A stretch of DNA of 64,000 bases from Actomonas sp051209155 (GCA_051209155.1 JBPJGB010000001.1); one strand, 5' to 3'; positions 27,548-36,400 are shown, counted from the stretch's first letter. The notes: generated by a model not told the origin, from the sequence alone. Numbers and translations are program-made.

Positions 27548-28132
27548 TCACGGTGTGGCTGGCGAATCGCCGCCGGCCTCCGCCGTCATGTCGCGCAGGA
27601 GCCACACCCGGGCGAAGGCCCACCAGCGCTTGGCGGTGGCGAGGGAAACGCCGAGCGTGTCGGCCGCCTGTTCGAGGGTGAGGCCGGCGAAGTAGCGCAG
27701 ACGCACGAGCTCGTATTTGGCTTCGTCGACCTGGCGCAGGCGTTCCAGCGATTCGCTCAGGGCGAGCAGACGCTGGTCGTTTTGCAGGGTGTCGTCCGTG
27801 ACGTCGTCGGGCAGTTCCACGCGGACCATGTCGCCGCCGCGTCGCGTCGTCTGCCGCCGCCGGGCCCGGTCGATGAGGATGCGGCGCATGGCTTCGGCCG
27901 CGGCTCCCAGAAAATGGCGGCGGTTTTGCCATGCGGCCTGGTCGTCGCCGCCGAGGCGCAGCCAAGCCTCGTGGACGAGGGCGGTGGGCTGCAGGGTGAT
28001 GTTGGCTGACTCGCGGGAAAGTTTGCTCGAGGCAATGCGCCGCAGTTCGTCGTAGACGAGCGGCATGAGTTGCTCCTGGGCCTCGGGGGCCCCGGATTCG
28101 ATCTGCGCCAGCAAGAGCGTAACGTCACCCAT
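27548..28132 (-). CDS. ECF-type RNA polymerase sigma factor
   Basis: A 194-residue sigma-70 factor of the extracytoplasmic-function type found with Ser/Thr kinases in planctomycetes, verrucomicrobia and acidobacteria. MGDVTLLLAQIESGAPEAQE begins the family and decides the start at 28132, although the frame is open to 28294. Region 2 has LMPLVYDELRRIASSKLSRE and NRRHFLGAAAEAMRRILIDRARR. Region 4 has YELVRLRYFAGLTLEQAADTLGVS as the helix-turn-helix that reads the -35 element. No anti-sigma gene is nearby; the kinase gene that follows is the likely regulator. Confidence 0.92.
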   Translation of the reverse strand: MGDVTLLLAQIESGAPEAQEQLMPLVYDELRRIASSKLSRESANITLQPTALVHEAWLRLGGDDQAAWQNRRHFLGAAAEAMRRILIDRARRRQTTRRGGDMVRVELPDDVTDDTLQNDQRLLALSESLERLRQVDEAKYELVRLRYFAGLTLEQAADTLGVSLATAKRWWAFARVWLLRDMTAEAGGDSPATP

Positions 28133-28304
28133 TTGCGCCAAGTCTTCGGGGCGGGCTGATTTGGTGCAAGCGCGGGGAGGTTTTTGGTCGGTGGAATCCG
28201 GGGGCACGTGGTCAGGGGCGGAGGCGGGAATAATACCCCCATTGGGAAGTTTAAAACGGGTCCGAATGACCCCTTTGGGTTCGTGAGTCCGCATACATCA
28301 CTCG

Positions 28305-28544
28305 ATGCACCTCACCTCATCCCCCTTCTCGACGCATTCCGCCCCTTTGGCGTCAGCCACGGAGCGCAATGACGACCAGTTGTTGCGTGTATTGATGGAA
28401 GCCGACCACGCGGTGCGGGCGTTGCTGTTGGGCCACCTTTGCGATGGCGACCTGGAGCGCCAGCGGCGTTTGGCGGGAATGGTGGAGGCCGCCCTGGCGT
28501 GGCGGGCACGGGACGAGCGCGCGGGCGCGTCGACGGTGGCTTGA
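28305..28544 (+). CDS. Possible small hypothetical protein
   Basis: A 79-codon open frame in the 454 bp between the divergent sigma-factor gene and the nucleoside permease gene. The central part (LLRVLMEADHAVRALLLGHL) could form amphipathic helices. There is no recognisable domain, no clear Shine-Dalgarno sequence and no visible homologue in the window. It ends 42 bp before the permease ATG, so it could share its transcript. The rest of this gap (28133-28304) holds the promoter of the sigma-kinase operon; I see no confident promoter motif there. Confidence 0.35.
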   Translation: MHLTSSPFSTHSAPLASATERNDDQLLRVLMEADHAVRALLLGHLCDGDLERQRRLAGMVEAALAWRARDERAGASTVA

Positions 28545-28586
28545 TTTCGTTGGAGCACTTGCACGCCGCCTGCTTGGTTGGCGGGC

Positions 28587-29627
28587 ATGAAACGAACACT
28601 TGGGCGCTGGCTGAAGGGGTTGAGCTTGGGGTTTGCGGCCGCACTCGCGGCGAGCGCTTCTGCGTTGGCCATGAAGGAGGTGAAGGTGGTTGTCGTCACG
28701 ATGTATGAGATCGGCGAGGACACGGGCGATGGTCTCGGCGAACTGCAGACTTGGGTGGAGCGGGGGGGCTTCGACGAGAAAGTCACCTTTCCGCTGGGTC
28801 ATCGCGCCGGTTATTGGCGGGAGGATGGCGTGTTGCTCATTTGCACGGGCGGCGGGGTGACCAACGCGACGGCGACGATCATGGCCTTGGGACTCGATCA
28901 ACGCTTTGACCTGCGCGAGGCCTATTGGGTCATCGCGGGGATTGCGGGGGCGGATCCGAACGACTGCTCGCTGGGTTCGGCCGCTTGGGCCAAGTGGGTG
29001 GTCGACGGTGACCTTGCTTATGAAATTGATGGTCGGGAGATTCCGGCCGACTGGCCCTACGGGTTCGTCGCTCTGGGCGCGCACGAACCCAACACCTTGG
29101 AAGACGGATGGACCGTCGAAACCATCGCCTTTGAGTTGAACGCGGAGCTGGTGGAGTGGGCGTATTCAATCACCAAAGACGTGGTCCTGCCCGACGACCC
29201 CGAGCTGGCTGCATTTCGGGCGCAGTTTGCGGAGGAGTTTCCGGCGGCGGCCCGTCCGCCCTTTGTGCTCATTGGGGACTCACTTGGTTCGAGCACCTAC
29301 TGGCACGGCGCCCTGCTCAATGCCTGGGCGAACGACTGGATGAAACTGCACACCGACGGCGCGGCCAACTTCGTCATGAGCAACATGGAAGACAATGGCA
29401 CGCTGACCGCGCTGCATCGCCTGGCTCAGACCAATCTGGTCGACCCGCAGCGCGTGTTGGTCCTGCGGACCGCGAGCAACTTTTCGATGCCTCCTCCGGG
29501 CAAGGATGCCGGTTGGAGCACGACCGCGCCCTATCCGGCCGGAGGGACGCCGGCCAAAATGTCCGCATATCTTGTGGCGAACCGAGTGGTCGATGCTCTC
29601 GTCGCGGGGCGTTATCCGGGACCGTAG
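28587..29627 (+). CDS. Purine nucleoside permease family protein (NUP-like), exported
   Basis: A 346-residue protein of the NUP/purine nucleoside permease family, described first from Candida nucleoside uptake and distantly related to nucleoside phosphorylases. A signal peptide (KGLSLGFAAALAASASALA) precedes VKVVVVTMYEIGEDTGDGL, then LLICTGGGVTNATATIMALG, AYWVIAGIAGADPNDCSLGSAA, and near the end RVLVLRTASNFSMPPPGKDA. Those blocks are the family's ligand-binding loops. There are no membrane segments beyond the leader, so it is more likely a periplasmic nucleoside-binding or -cleaving protein than a true permease. It probably acts on purine nucleosides. Confidence 0.85.
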   Translation: MKRTLGRWLKGLSLGFAAALAASASALAMKEVKVVVVTMYEIGEDTGDGLGELQTWVERGGFDEKVTFPLGHRAGYWREDGVLLICTGGGVTNATATIMALGLDQRFDLREAYWVIAGIAGADPNDCSLGSAAWAKWVVDGDLAYEIDGREIPADWPYGFVALGAHEPNTLEDGWTVETIAFELNAELVEWAYSITKDVVLPDDPELAAFRAQFAEEFPAAARPPFVLIGDSLGSSTYWHGALLNAWANDWMKLHTDGAANFVMSNMEDNGTLTALHRLAQTNLVDPQRVLVLRTASNFSMPPPGKDAGWSTTAPYPAGGTPAKMSAYLVANRVVDALVAGRYPGP

Positions 29628-29789
29628 ACGTCGCAAAGCGGCGCGTCCTGGCGGGCTTGCGTCAGGTCGCGGCCCCAAGCGCGGGTTGTTCGGTGCAAGC
29701 GCAAGAATTGCGTGGGTATTTTTCCCAAAAAAAACGGGCTACGAACGAGCTCAAGCCGTGACGAAAGAGAGGGCGCACTCAACGCAGTC

Positions 29790-31745
29790 ATGAAAAGTCC
29801 CCGCACTCTCGCGCAACGCATCGGCTTCGGCTATGCCCTCTTGTTAACACTCTGCGGAGCCCTCGGGTCTGTGGCAGTCTGGCGGATGTATACCTCGGCT
29901 TCGGGAGCGTCCTTCCTCTCGGAAGCGATCGTGCCGCAGGTCACGATCGCGTCGGAGCTCAGCGAGCACGCGGCGGTGATGAGCCGGGCGGTGCGTTCCT
30001 ACGGACTCACGGGTAACGCCGCCTACATGGAGACGGCGAGGGCCGGGCTGGCGGAGCTCTCGAATGACATGAAGAATGCCAACCAACTGGTGCAGGCGCA
30101 TCCGGAGCTTACGGCCTTGGCACAGGCGGTGGTCGACGCGCAATCGGCGCTCGAAGATTATGAGGTGGGCATCGCGGAGACGCAGGAGACGCAGGAGAAG
30201 CTGGCCGGTGTTCGGCAGACCCTGGATGAAACCGCGCAGGTTTTTGTCAGTTCGGTCTCCGACTTCAGCGCCAACCAAAGTGAGGTTTTTAAGCGGGAGA
30301 TTGCGGACGGCGCCGACGAGGCCGCGCTGGTGGAACGCCACGAAAAACTGAATTTGGCGAAGGAGATCCTTCAGCTGGGGAACGAGGTGCGGGTGGCCAA
30401 TTATAAGGGGCAGGTTTTGCGCGATACCGGAGTTCTCGAAGCCGCGCTGCCCACCTTTGATGCGATCATTCGCAAGTGTGACGAACTGGACAAGGTCACC
30501 CATCTCGCGGTCGACCGTCAGGAACTTGCCGATGTGCGGCAGTCGATCACGGGCTACCGGGACGGGGTTCTCGAGATCATTGCGCTAAACCGGAAGATCG
30601 CCGAACTCGAAGTGCGGCGCACCAAGTCGGCCGATCGGTTTGACGACGTCACGGCGGCGGTGATGACGCGTTCGCTCGAACGCACCAAGGAGTATGCCGA
30701 CTCGACGGCGTTCGGCCTCAACGCCGTTGCGACGAGCTCGATCGCCGGCGCGTTGCTGGCGGGCTTGGTGGGCGTGGGATTGGCGTGGTTCACGGTGCGC
30801 AGTATCAATCGTTTGGTGACATCCATTGCCGGCTCGATCAATCAAGGCGCGATGCAGGTGGCGACGGCGGCGACCCAGGTCTCCGGCTCAAGCCAGACCC
30901 TCGCCGAAGGCGCCAGCGAGCAGGCCGCGTCGCTGGAGGAGATCAGCTCCTCGGTGGAGGAACTGGTGAGCATGACCCGGCGCAACCGTGACCATGCGGC
31001 TTCCAGTAAGGAGGTCGCCAACATTGCCCGGCAGTCGGCGGAGACCGGGGTGGAGGAGATGGAACGCCTGGAAGCGGCCATGCAGGCCATCCAGCAGTCC
31101 TCCGAGGAAATCGGCCGCATCATCAAGACCATCGACGAGATTGCGTTCCAAACCAACATCCTCGCGCTCAACGCCGCGGTCGAAGCCGCCCGGGCCGGCG
31201 AGGCCGGTGCAGGTTTTGCAGTCGTCGCCGATGAGGTGCGGGCCCTGGCGCATCGTTCCGCGGCCGCCGCTCGCGACACGGCCGAAAAGATCGACGATGC
31301 GATGAAGCGCAGCCACCAGGGCGTTGACCTTTCCAGTCGGGTGGTGGCCGCCCTTCAGGATATCGTGACCCGCGTGCGCGAGGTCGATGGACTGGTGGTT
31401 GAAGTGTCCAACGCTTCGGCCGAACAGACGACCGGGCTCGATCAGGTGAGCCAGGCCATCACGCAGATGGACAGCGTCACCCAGACCGGCGCGGCCAACG
31501 CCGAGGAAACCGCCAGCGCGGCCGAAGAGCTCAACGCCCAGTCGGCCGAACTTCGCGGCGCCGCCCACCTGCTGGCCGATCTTGTCGGCATGAAAATGGC
31601 CGAATACGACGATGCGCCCGCCGTCCGGTCGACCACTGCGGCCGTTGCCCGACCCGTGGGCTCGCCGGCGAAGCCCAAGGTCGCGGCGATTGCCGGCCCG
31701 ACGGATGGTTCGCGCGACGAAGTGTTCTTCGAAGCGATGAACTGA
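29790..31745 (+). CDS. Methyl-accepting chemotaxis protein
   Basis: A 651-residue chemoreceptor. TM1 lies at about residues 10-32 (IGFGYALLLTLCGALGSVAVW), a helical periplasmic sensor domain of about 270 residues follows, and TM2 is near 315-337. I see no well-formed HAMP; the region after TM2 is short (RSINRLVTSIAGSINQGA). The cytoplasmic signalling domain has the hairpin tip EIAFQTNILALNAAVEAARA, which contacts CheA and CheW, and methylation-type Glu/Gln pairs on both arms (SEQAASLEEISSSVEELV; ANAEETASAAEELN). The C-terminal tail after 610 is flexible and has no CheR-binding pentapeptide that I recognise. The start at 29790 puts TM1 at the N-terminus; the frame is open to 29712. No other chemotaxis genes lie nearby. 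Confidence 0.94.
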   Translation: MKSPRTLAQRIGFGYALLLTLCGALGSVAVWRMYTSASGASFLSEAIVPQVTIASELSEHAAVMSRAVRSYGLTGNAAYMETARAGLAELSNDMKNANQLVQAHPELTALAQAVVDAQSALEDYEVGIAETQETQEKLAGVRQTLDETAQVFVSSVSDFSANQSEVFKREIADGADEAALVERHEKLNLAKEILQLGNEVRVANYKGQVLRDTGVLEAALPTFDAIIRKCDELDKVTHLAVDRQELADVRQSITGYRDGVLEIIALNRKIAELEVRRTKSADRFDDVTAAVMTRSLERTKEYADSTAFGLNAVATSSIAGALLAGLVGVGLAWFTVRSINRLVTSIAGSINQGAMQVATAATQVSGSSQTLAEGASEQAASLEEISSSVEELVSMTRRNRDHAASSKEVANIARQSAETGVEEMERLEAAMQAIQQSSEEIGRIIKTIDEIAFQTNILALNAAVEAARAGEAGAGFAVVADEVRALAHRSAAAARDTAEKIDDAMKRSHQGVDLSSRVVAALQDIVTRVREVDGLVVEVSNASAEQTTGLDQVSQAITQMDSVTQTGAANAEETASAAEELNAQSAELRGAAHLLADLVGMKMAEYDDAPAVRSTTAAVARPVGSPAKPKVAAIAGPTDGSRDEVFFEAMN

Positions 31746-31768
31746 AGGCTCCCGGACAACTCGGATGC

Positions 31769-31803
31769 AAAAAGCGCGACCCGTTGAAGGGTCGCGCTTT
31801 TTT
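31769..31803. terminator. Bidirectional intrinsic terminator between the chemoreceptor and DUF3016 genes
   Basis: A 14-bp perfect stem (AAAAAGCGCGACCC and its complement) with a 6-nt loop. The A run on one side and the T run on the other let it work for both converging transcripts. Confidence 0.93.
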
Positions 31804-31823
31804 ATTGTTGGCTCACGCCAGAA

Positions 31824-32363
31824 TCAGGAAATCGAGCGGGAGATGTCGTAGATCAACTGCCGGGCCAACTCGGTTTCGTAGAAGAGTTGGTCGCTGCTGC
31901 GGAAGTTGATGATCTGCTGAAAGGCCGTGTCGGAGATGCGGCGTTGGCCCTTGCTCACGACCTCACCGGAGGGCGTGGTGACCTGATACTCAACGAGGAA
32001 GCTCGGGGTGTAGATGCCGCGCACGATGCGCACGTCGTCGTCGCCCGGCGTGATGTCGGGTTCAAATTCGCCGGCCATGTTGATGTCGAGGAAGGTGAGC
32101 TCCAGATGGCGGTCGGCCGGAATGTAGCGCGGCGCGATGCGTTTGATCTGTGCGCGCAGCTCCTTGGCGAGGGCCTGCTGTTCGGCCGGCACCGGGTGCA
32201 TGGAGGTGCCGAAGTCGGTGAAGTCGGCCATGTCCTCAAATTCGACGCTCACGACGCCGTCGGGATGCTTCATCTCGGCTTGATGGTGATCGGCATGCAG
32301 CGACGAAGCCGGGCCGAGCGCGAGAACGAGCGAGGCGAGAAGGGGAATGCGTAGTGTTTTCAT
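31824..32363 (-). CDS. Exported DUF3016-type protein
   Basis: A 179-residue exported protein. A signal peptide (MKTLRIPLLASLVLALGPASS) ends near ADHH. The mature part has VSVEFEDMADFTDFGTS, IPADRHLELTFLDINMAGE, and DVRIVRGIYTPSFLVEYQV, a layout I associate with DUF3016 proteins of unknown function; these blocks are mostly beta-strand. The Asp-Ile-Asn-Met-Ala-Gly core is the most family-like part. The start at 32363 is clear from the signal peptide. It converges with the chemoreceptor gene and shares a terminator with it. A 155-bp gap on its 5' side should hold its own promoter. Confidence 0.75.
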   Translation of the reverse strand: MKTLRIPLLASLVLALGPASSLHADHHQAEMKHPDGVVSVEFEDMADFTDFGTSMHPVPAEQQALAKELRAQIKRIAPRYIPADRHLELTFLDINMAGEFEPDITPGDDDVRIVRGIYTPSFLVEYQVTTPSGEVVSKGQRRISDTAFQQIINFRSSDQLFYETELARQLIYDISRSIS

Positions 32364-32518
32364 GGTTACAAGGGATTGTGGGTTCTTGTTGCGATTAACC
32401 ATGCCTCCAAAAGCGCAAAGCCCATGCCAGTTGTGTAAGTGCCGATGGCGCAGCGAACACGTTCCGTTGGTCCTGCAATCTGCAACACCGCTTCCTTCGG
32501 GATACTGCGAAACGCAGT

Positions 32519-33364
32519 TTAGGGCAGATCGAAGTGACGCCTGACGATCGATCGTTCCGCCTCGGTCAGCGCGTTTGACTGAATCCAGGTGAGGGCGTCG
32601 GTTGTTCTGACGTGCAACCAGAAGAAAGCCACTTGGCAAACCGCCGCGCGGTGCAGGCGCTCGTCTTGGATCTCGTCGATCCATTTGGCCGCATTGCTTG
32701 GATCGCTCCACATCAGCTCGGTGGCCATCGCGTAGGCAGCGTGACCACGGCCGTCACCGTTGAGGTGGTGGACCCAGCGCCCCGCCGCCGCCGGGTCCTT
32801 GCGGCACCACTGGGCGGCGATTTCACCGGCGGCCCGGTCCATATCTCCGTGGGGAAAGGTTGCCGCGTGGTCGTGATGCCACTGGGAGGCGGCGACGGGA
32901 TCACGATTGGCCCAGAGGGCGAGACTTAACTCCGCATAGAGGCCAGGGTCCTTCTCGAGCGGAAAGAGCGAGATGTTGCGGAGGGCCTGGTCGGGATTGT
33001 CGGGCAACCAGTCCCGGATCGCCGTGTCCCCCGCGATGCCGGTGTGAGCGCCGGATGGAAGCCTGTCTTCCAGCGCTGCCCGTTGATCTTTGAGTGGAAT
33101 CCGCCAGGAAACGAGCCGGCTTTCTGGTTCGGGAATCGGGATGGCGGCGAGTCGGGCCAGAAACGCGGCGGGATCGGCGCTGATCTCGGCGAGCAGCGGC
33201 AGGTTGTGGTTGCTGGATGTTTTTTCCTGCCACGGCGGCAGGCGGTAATCGAACGGTGCGGCGGCGCTGAGTGGGGCTTTGACGAGAAGCAGACAGAGCA
33301 CGATCGCGCCTCCGTGTTGCAGGAGCGTGTTGAGTGGACGCTGCCACGTAGGCCGGGAGTGCAC
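32519..33364 (-). CDS. Exported W-DP-A-W repeat protein, copy 1 of a tandem pair
   Basis: A 281-residue protein with an N-terminal hydrophobic leader (about residues 18-36). The mature part starts FDYRLPPWQE and carries a helical repeat about 35-40 residues long with the core W-x-x-x-DP-x-A-A-x-x-W: WANRDPVAASQWHHDH, WCRKDPAAAGRWVHHL, MWSDPSNAAKWIDEI and a weaker WLHVRTTDALTWIQSN. Repeats of this sort are frequent in verrucomicrobial exported proteins and probably form an alpha-solenoid. The function is unknown. It is a clear paralogue of the gene that ends 73 bp upstream, with the long shared string GEIAAQWCR-x-x-PAAAGRW and the shared end RRHFDLP/YRHFGLE. Periplasmic location is inferred. 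Confidence 0.7.
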   Translation of the reverse strand: MHSRPTWQRPLNTLLQHGGAIVLCLLLVKAPLSAAAPFDYRLPPWQEKTSSNHNLPLLAEISADPAAFLARLAAIPIPEPESRLVSWRIPLKDQRAALEDRLPSGAHTGIAGDTAIRDWLPDNPDQALRNISLFPLEKDPGLYAELSLALWANRDPVAASQWHHDHAATFPHGDMDRAAGEIAAQWCRKDPAAAGRWVHHLNGDGRGHAAYAMATELMWSDPSNAAKWIDEIQDERLHRAAVCQVAFFWLHVRTTDALTWIQSNALTEAERSIVRRHFDLP

Positions 33365-33437
33365 GACGTTGAGGTTACCTTAGGTCTGAGCCAGCGTCAC
33401 GGATGATCTGGACGATATGGCTGCCGCCGTCGCCTGG

Positions 33438-34280
33438 CTATTCCAGGCCGAAATGACGGTAAACGAGTGTGCGCTCCGCCTCACGCAGCGCATCTCCGGC
33501 GATCCACCGCCGGGCCGCCGCCGCGTCGTGCTTGAGCCAGAACAAGGCGACTTGGCACACGGCGGCCGCGTGCAGTTTTCCGTCGCGGATGCTGTTGGTC
33601 CACGTAGCCGCGGTCGCCGGCGCGGACCACATCAATTCCGTGGCCATCGCGTAGGCCGCGTGATCACGGGCGTCGCCGGTGAGGCGGTGGCCCCAGCGCC
33701 CCGCCGCCGCCGGGTTCTGGCGACACCATTGGGCGGCGATTTCGCCGGCGGCCGAATCCAAGCCGCCATGCGGAAAGGAGGCGGCTTGGTCGCGGTGCCA
33801 CAGCGAGGCGGCGACGGAATCGCGGCTGGCCCAGAGGGCGAGAGCCGCGATGGCATGGCCCCCCGGGTTGTCCTCGGGGGCAAGCCGTCGGACCACCTGC
33901 AGGGCGTGGAGCGGATCCTGCGGTAGCCAATCGCGGAATTCGCCGTCGGCCCAGACCTGGCCGCGCACCTCCTCCGGCATTTTTCGAGCGAGGAGCGAGC
34001 GTTGTTGGTTCTCCAGGGTGATCCATGATCCCGCCCACACCCGCACGCGGTCATCGATGGGCACCGTCTGCATCGCCGCCAGGAAAGCGCGGGGATCGTC
34101 GCACATCCGGGCGAGCAAGGCGGACGACTCCGAGGAGGGCTCAACCAGGCGCCAAGGCGGCGTGCGGTAGTCGAATGGATCTTCAGTTCTGGCCGAGTCA
34201 CCGCGCTGTGTGAGCGTAATCCCGAGTGAAATGACCAGGACGAGGCTCGAAAGCACGACGAGGTAACGGCGATTCATCAC
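33438..34280 (-). CDS. Exported W-DP-A-W repeat protein, copy 2 of a tandem pair
   Basis: A 280-residue paralogue of the next gene downstream, with a leader at about residues 5-25 (YLVVLSSLVLVISLGITLT). The mature part begins DPFDYRTPPWR and shows the same four-unit repeat: WASRDSVAASLWHRDQ, WCRQNPAAAGRWGHRL, MWSAPATAATWTNSI and WLKHDAAAARRWIAGD. Its ATG overlaps the glcF stop codon as ATGA (34277-34280), so it is translationally coupled to glcF. The two copies are most alike in the second half, about residues 140-235, and differ in the first third. Function unknown. Confidence 0.72.
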   Translation of the reverse strand: MMNRRYLVVLSSLVLVISLGITLTQRGDSARTEDPFDYRTPPWRLVEPSSESSALLARMCDDPRAFLAAMQTVPIDDRVRVWAGSWITLENQQRSLLARKMPEEVRGQVWADGEFRDWLPQDPLHALQVVRRLAPEDNPGGHAIAALALWASRDSVAASLWHRDQAASFPHGGLDSAAGEIAAQWCRQNPAAAGRWGHRLTGDARDHAAYAMATELMWSAPATAATWTNSIRDGKLHAAAVCQVALFWLKHDAAAARRWIAGDALREAERTLVYRHFGLE

Positions 34281-35557
34281 AGCCTCCCGGCGTAGGCGTC
34301 GCGCAGGATTTGGATGGTGTGGCGAATCGGCAGCGGCGGACCACCGTCTTTGGCCAAGTGTGTCTTGATCTGGGTGAGGCAGCCGATGTTGCCGGTGGCT
34401 ACGAGGTCGGCGCCGGTCGCGCGCAGGTGTTGCGCCTTTTGGCGGCCGAGTGACGCGGCGATGTCCGGTTGATCGATGTTGTAGCTGCCGGCCGAACCGC
34501 AGCAGGTGGTGCCGTCCGGCACTTCGATCACCTCCACGCCGGGAATGGCGCGCAACAGGTCGCGGGGTTGCGCGGTGACACCCTGTGCATTCGAAAGATG
34601 ACAGGCGTCGTGGTAGGCGATGCGCAAGGGGCGGGTTGGCGTAGGAATCGGCGCGAGGTCGGCGCCGAGTTTCGCGAGAAACACGCTGATGTCGCAGGTG
34701 CGTTCGGCGAAGGCGACGGCGGCGGCTTCAGCCCGCGTGCCTTTGAGGATGAGCGGATATTCGTGGATGCCCGAGCCACAGCCAGCAGCGTTGGTGATGA
34801 TGGCATTCACGTCGGCCGGGAAGGCGGCGAGGTTCTTGATGGCGGACTTCTGCGCGGCGGGCAGATCGCCGACATGCCAACTGAGCGCGCCGCAACAGCC
34901 TTGGGTTTCGGGCACAATGACCTCGATGCCATTGCGATTGAGCACCTCGACGGTCGCGTCATTGATGTCGGCATCGAGCACCTGCTGCGCGCACCCCAGC
35001 AACAGGGCGACCCGGGCGCGCACCGGAACGCCATCGGGCGGCGGGATGCTCGGCGGATAAACCACGAGCGGCGCGAGCGGTTCGTCGGGGACCAGTTCAA
35101 GCATCGGCCGCAGCGCCGTGGGTAGCACCTTCGCCAACGGTTTGGCCAATCGAGCCGCCCGCGCGGCGAATTGAAACCGAGCCGGATGGGGAATCGTGGC
35201 CGAGACGAGTTTGCGTCGGAGTTTTTCCATGAGCGGCCGTGAGCGCTGCGGTTCCGTGTTGGCGCGATAGGCGCTGACCAGATCGCGGTAAGGCACGCCG
35301 GAAGGGCACGCCGGTTCGCAGGCGAGGCAACCCAGACAGGCGTCGACGTGCGGACCCGCATCGGCGACGGAGAGCGTGCCTTCCAACACCTCCTTCATGA
35401 GCACGATGCGCCCGCGGGGGCTGTCCATCTCGGTGCCGAGCTCGCGATAGGTCGGGCAGGCCGGCAGGCAAAAGCCGCAATGCACGCACTTCTCCACGGC
35501 CTGGGCCATCGGCGCGGTCAGCGGACCGTGAGCGTCATTGACGATGTTGTGCTGCAT
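34277..35557 (-). CDS. glcF: Glycolate oxidase iron-sulfur subunit
   Basis: A 426-residue GlcF-type protein that passes electrons from the flavin subunits of glycolate (or another 2-hydroxyacid) oxidase to the quinone pool. Two ferredoxin-type 4Fe-4S motifs are complete: C24, C27, C30, C34 and C74, C77, C80, C84. Two CCG domains follow, with TQGCCGALSWHVGD and TTCCGSAGSYNID. GlcD and GlcE are not adjacent, so it must pair with a subunit encoded elsewhere. The start at 35557 (MQHNIVN) is chosen because it fits the family; the frame is open to 35587. It follows a lipoprotein gene by 72 bp and overlaps the next gene by 4 bp. Confidence 0.92.
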   Translation of the reverse strand: MQHNIVNDAHGPLTAPMAQAVEKCVHCGFCLPACPTYRELGTEMDSPRGRIVLMKEVLEGTLSVADAGPHVDACLGCLACEPACPSGVPYRDLVSAYRANTEPQRSRPLMEKLRRKLVSATIPHPARFQFAARAARLAKPLAKVLPTALRPMLELVPDEPLAPLVVYPPSIPPPDGVPVRARVALLLGCAQQVLDADINDATVEVLNRNGIEVIVPETQGCCGALSWHVGDLPAAQKSAIKNLAAFPADVNAIITNAAGCGSGIHEYPLILKGTRAEAAAVAFAERTCDISVFLAKLGADLAPIPTPTRPLRIAYHDACHLSNAQGVTAQPRDLLRAIPGVEVIEVPDGTTCCGSAGSYNIDQPDIAASLGRQKAQHLRATGADLVATGNIGCLTQIKTHLAKDGGPPLPIRHTIQILRDAYAGRL

Positions 35558-35629
35558 ACGAGAGGACGGGGTGGGCCCACGAACCACACGGGAGGAATGA
35601 GAACAGACCGCCGGGAGATGCCCGGTGGG

Positions 35630-36400
35630 TCAATCGCGGACGTAGGCGCGCAGAACGCGGGCGTTCAGGGCGGGTGGGGGAAGCGTGGCGTCGATCACGA
35701 ACTCGACGCCCCAGCGGGGCAGCCCGTTCTCGTCGGGGGCGCCGAACACCCAGTGCAGAAACTGGGTGGGGTTGAGCCACCCGTGGAATTCGTTCTGGGT
35801 GGCGCGCGCGAACTGGGCCGCCGCGATGAAGGGATCCAGTTCGTCGGTGCGTATGTCGATGCGTTGTTGGTCGAGCTCGAGGGTATCGATCAGGAAGGTA
35901 TTGCGGCGGCCATCGAGTCGAACCTCAGTGGCGGCGAAGCGACGACTGTCGGGTGCCCAATAGAGCGCGGTGAACGAGCCGGTTGACCAGAAGTGGTAGC
36001 GTCGCCCTTCGCGAAGCTGTTCGAGATTGAGGACGGCGCGCAGCGTCCCCTGCATCATTTCACCCGCAGTGTGCCAGGCGCCGTCTGGCGAACGGCCGTA
36101 GAGGGTCGATTGCAGGGGTTCGCGCAGATGGAACAACCCGGCCTCCGCGGCCTGGTCCGAAATGAGCGCCCGTTGGGTGTCGGGCGGAAAGAAGTGGTCG
36201 TGGTTGACCGCCGCCAGCGCATCGAAGCCGAGTTCGGCGAGGTTGAGTTCGGTCTTGGGTGGACCGGTCAGAAACTGGTTCACGTCGAAGTCGAAACTCC
36301 AGCGCGGCGCCTGCAGCTCGAAGGTCGGCGGAGTCGAGCGGCAGCCGGCGAGCATCAGCAGCACCACGGCACCCAGCCACGCGCTCGGGATGCGTTTCAT
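35630..36400 (-). CDS. Lipoprotein of unknown function
   Basis: A 256-residue protein with a lipoprotein signal peptide and lipobox (VVLLMLAGC, Cys20). The mature part mixes beta-rich and helical stretches: LAELGFDALAAVNHDHFFPP, then YHFWSTGSFTALYWAPDSRR, FLIDTLELDQQRIDIRTDEL and WGVEFVIDATLPPPALNARV. I recognise no family. The ATG at 36400 is chosen by the signal peptide; the frame runs to 36562 but there covers the htpG terminator. It lies between htpG and glcF on the same strand. Confidence 0.65.
   Translation of the reverse strand: MKRIPSAWLGAVVLLMLAGCRSTPPTFELQAPRWSFDFDVNQFLTGPPKTELNLAELGFDALAAVNHDHFFPPDTQRALISDQAAEAGLFHLREPLQSTLYGRSPDGAWHTAGEMMQGTLRAVLNLEQLREGRRYHFWSTGSFTALYWAPDSRRFAATEVRLDGRRNTFLIDTLELDQQRIDIRTDELDPFIAAAQFARATQNEFHGWLNPTQFLHWVFGAPDENGLPRWGVEFVIDATLPPPALNARVLRAYVRD

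Noticed and set aside
24496..27681. 1061-codon open frame on the plus strand opposite the kinase gene
   Set aside because: It mirrors the minus-strand kinase, whose motifs (VAIK, HRDLKPSN, DFG) are unambiguous; long antisense frames are expected in GC-rich coding DNA.
29628..29789. Sigma-54-like TGGC...TTGC string upstream of the chemoreceptor
   Set aside because: The spacing between GG and GC is too short for a -24/-12 promoter.
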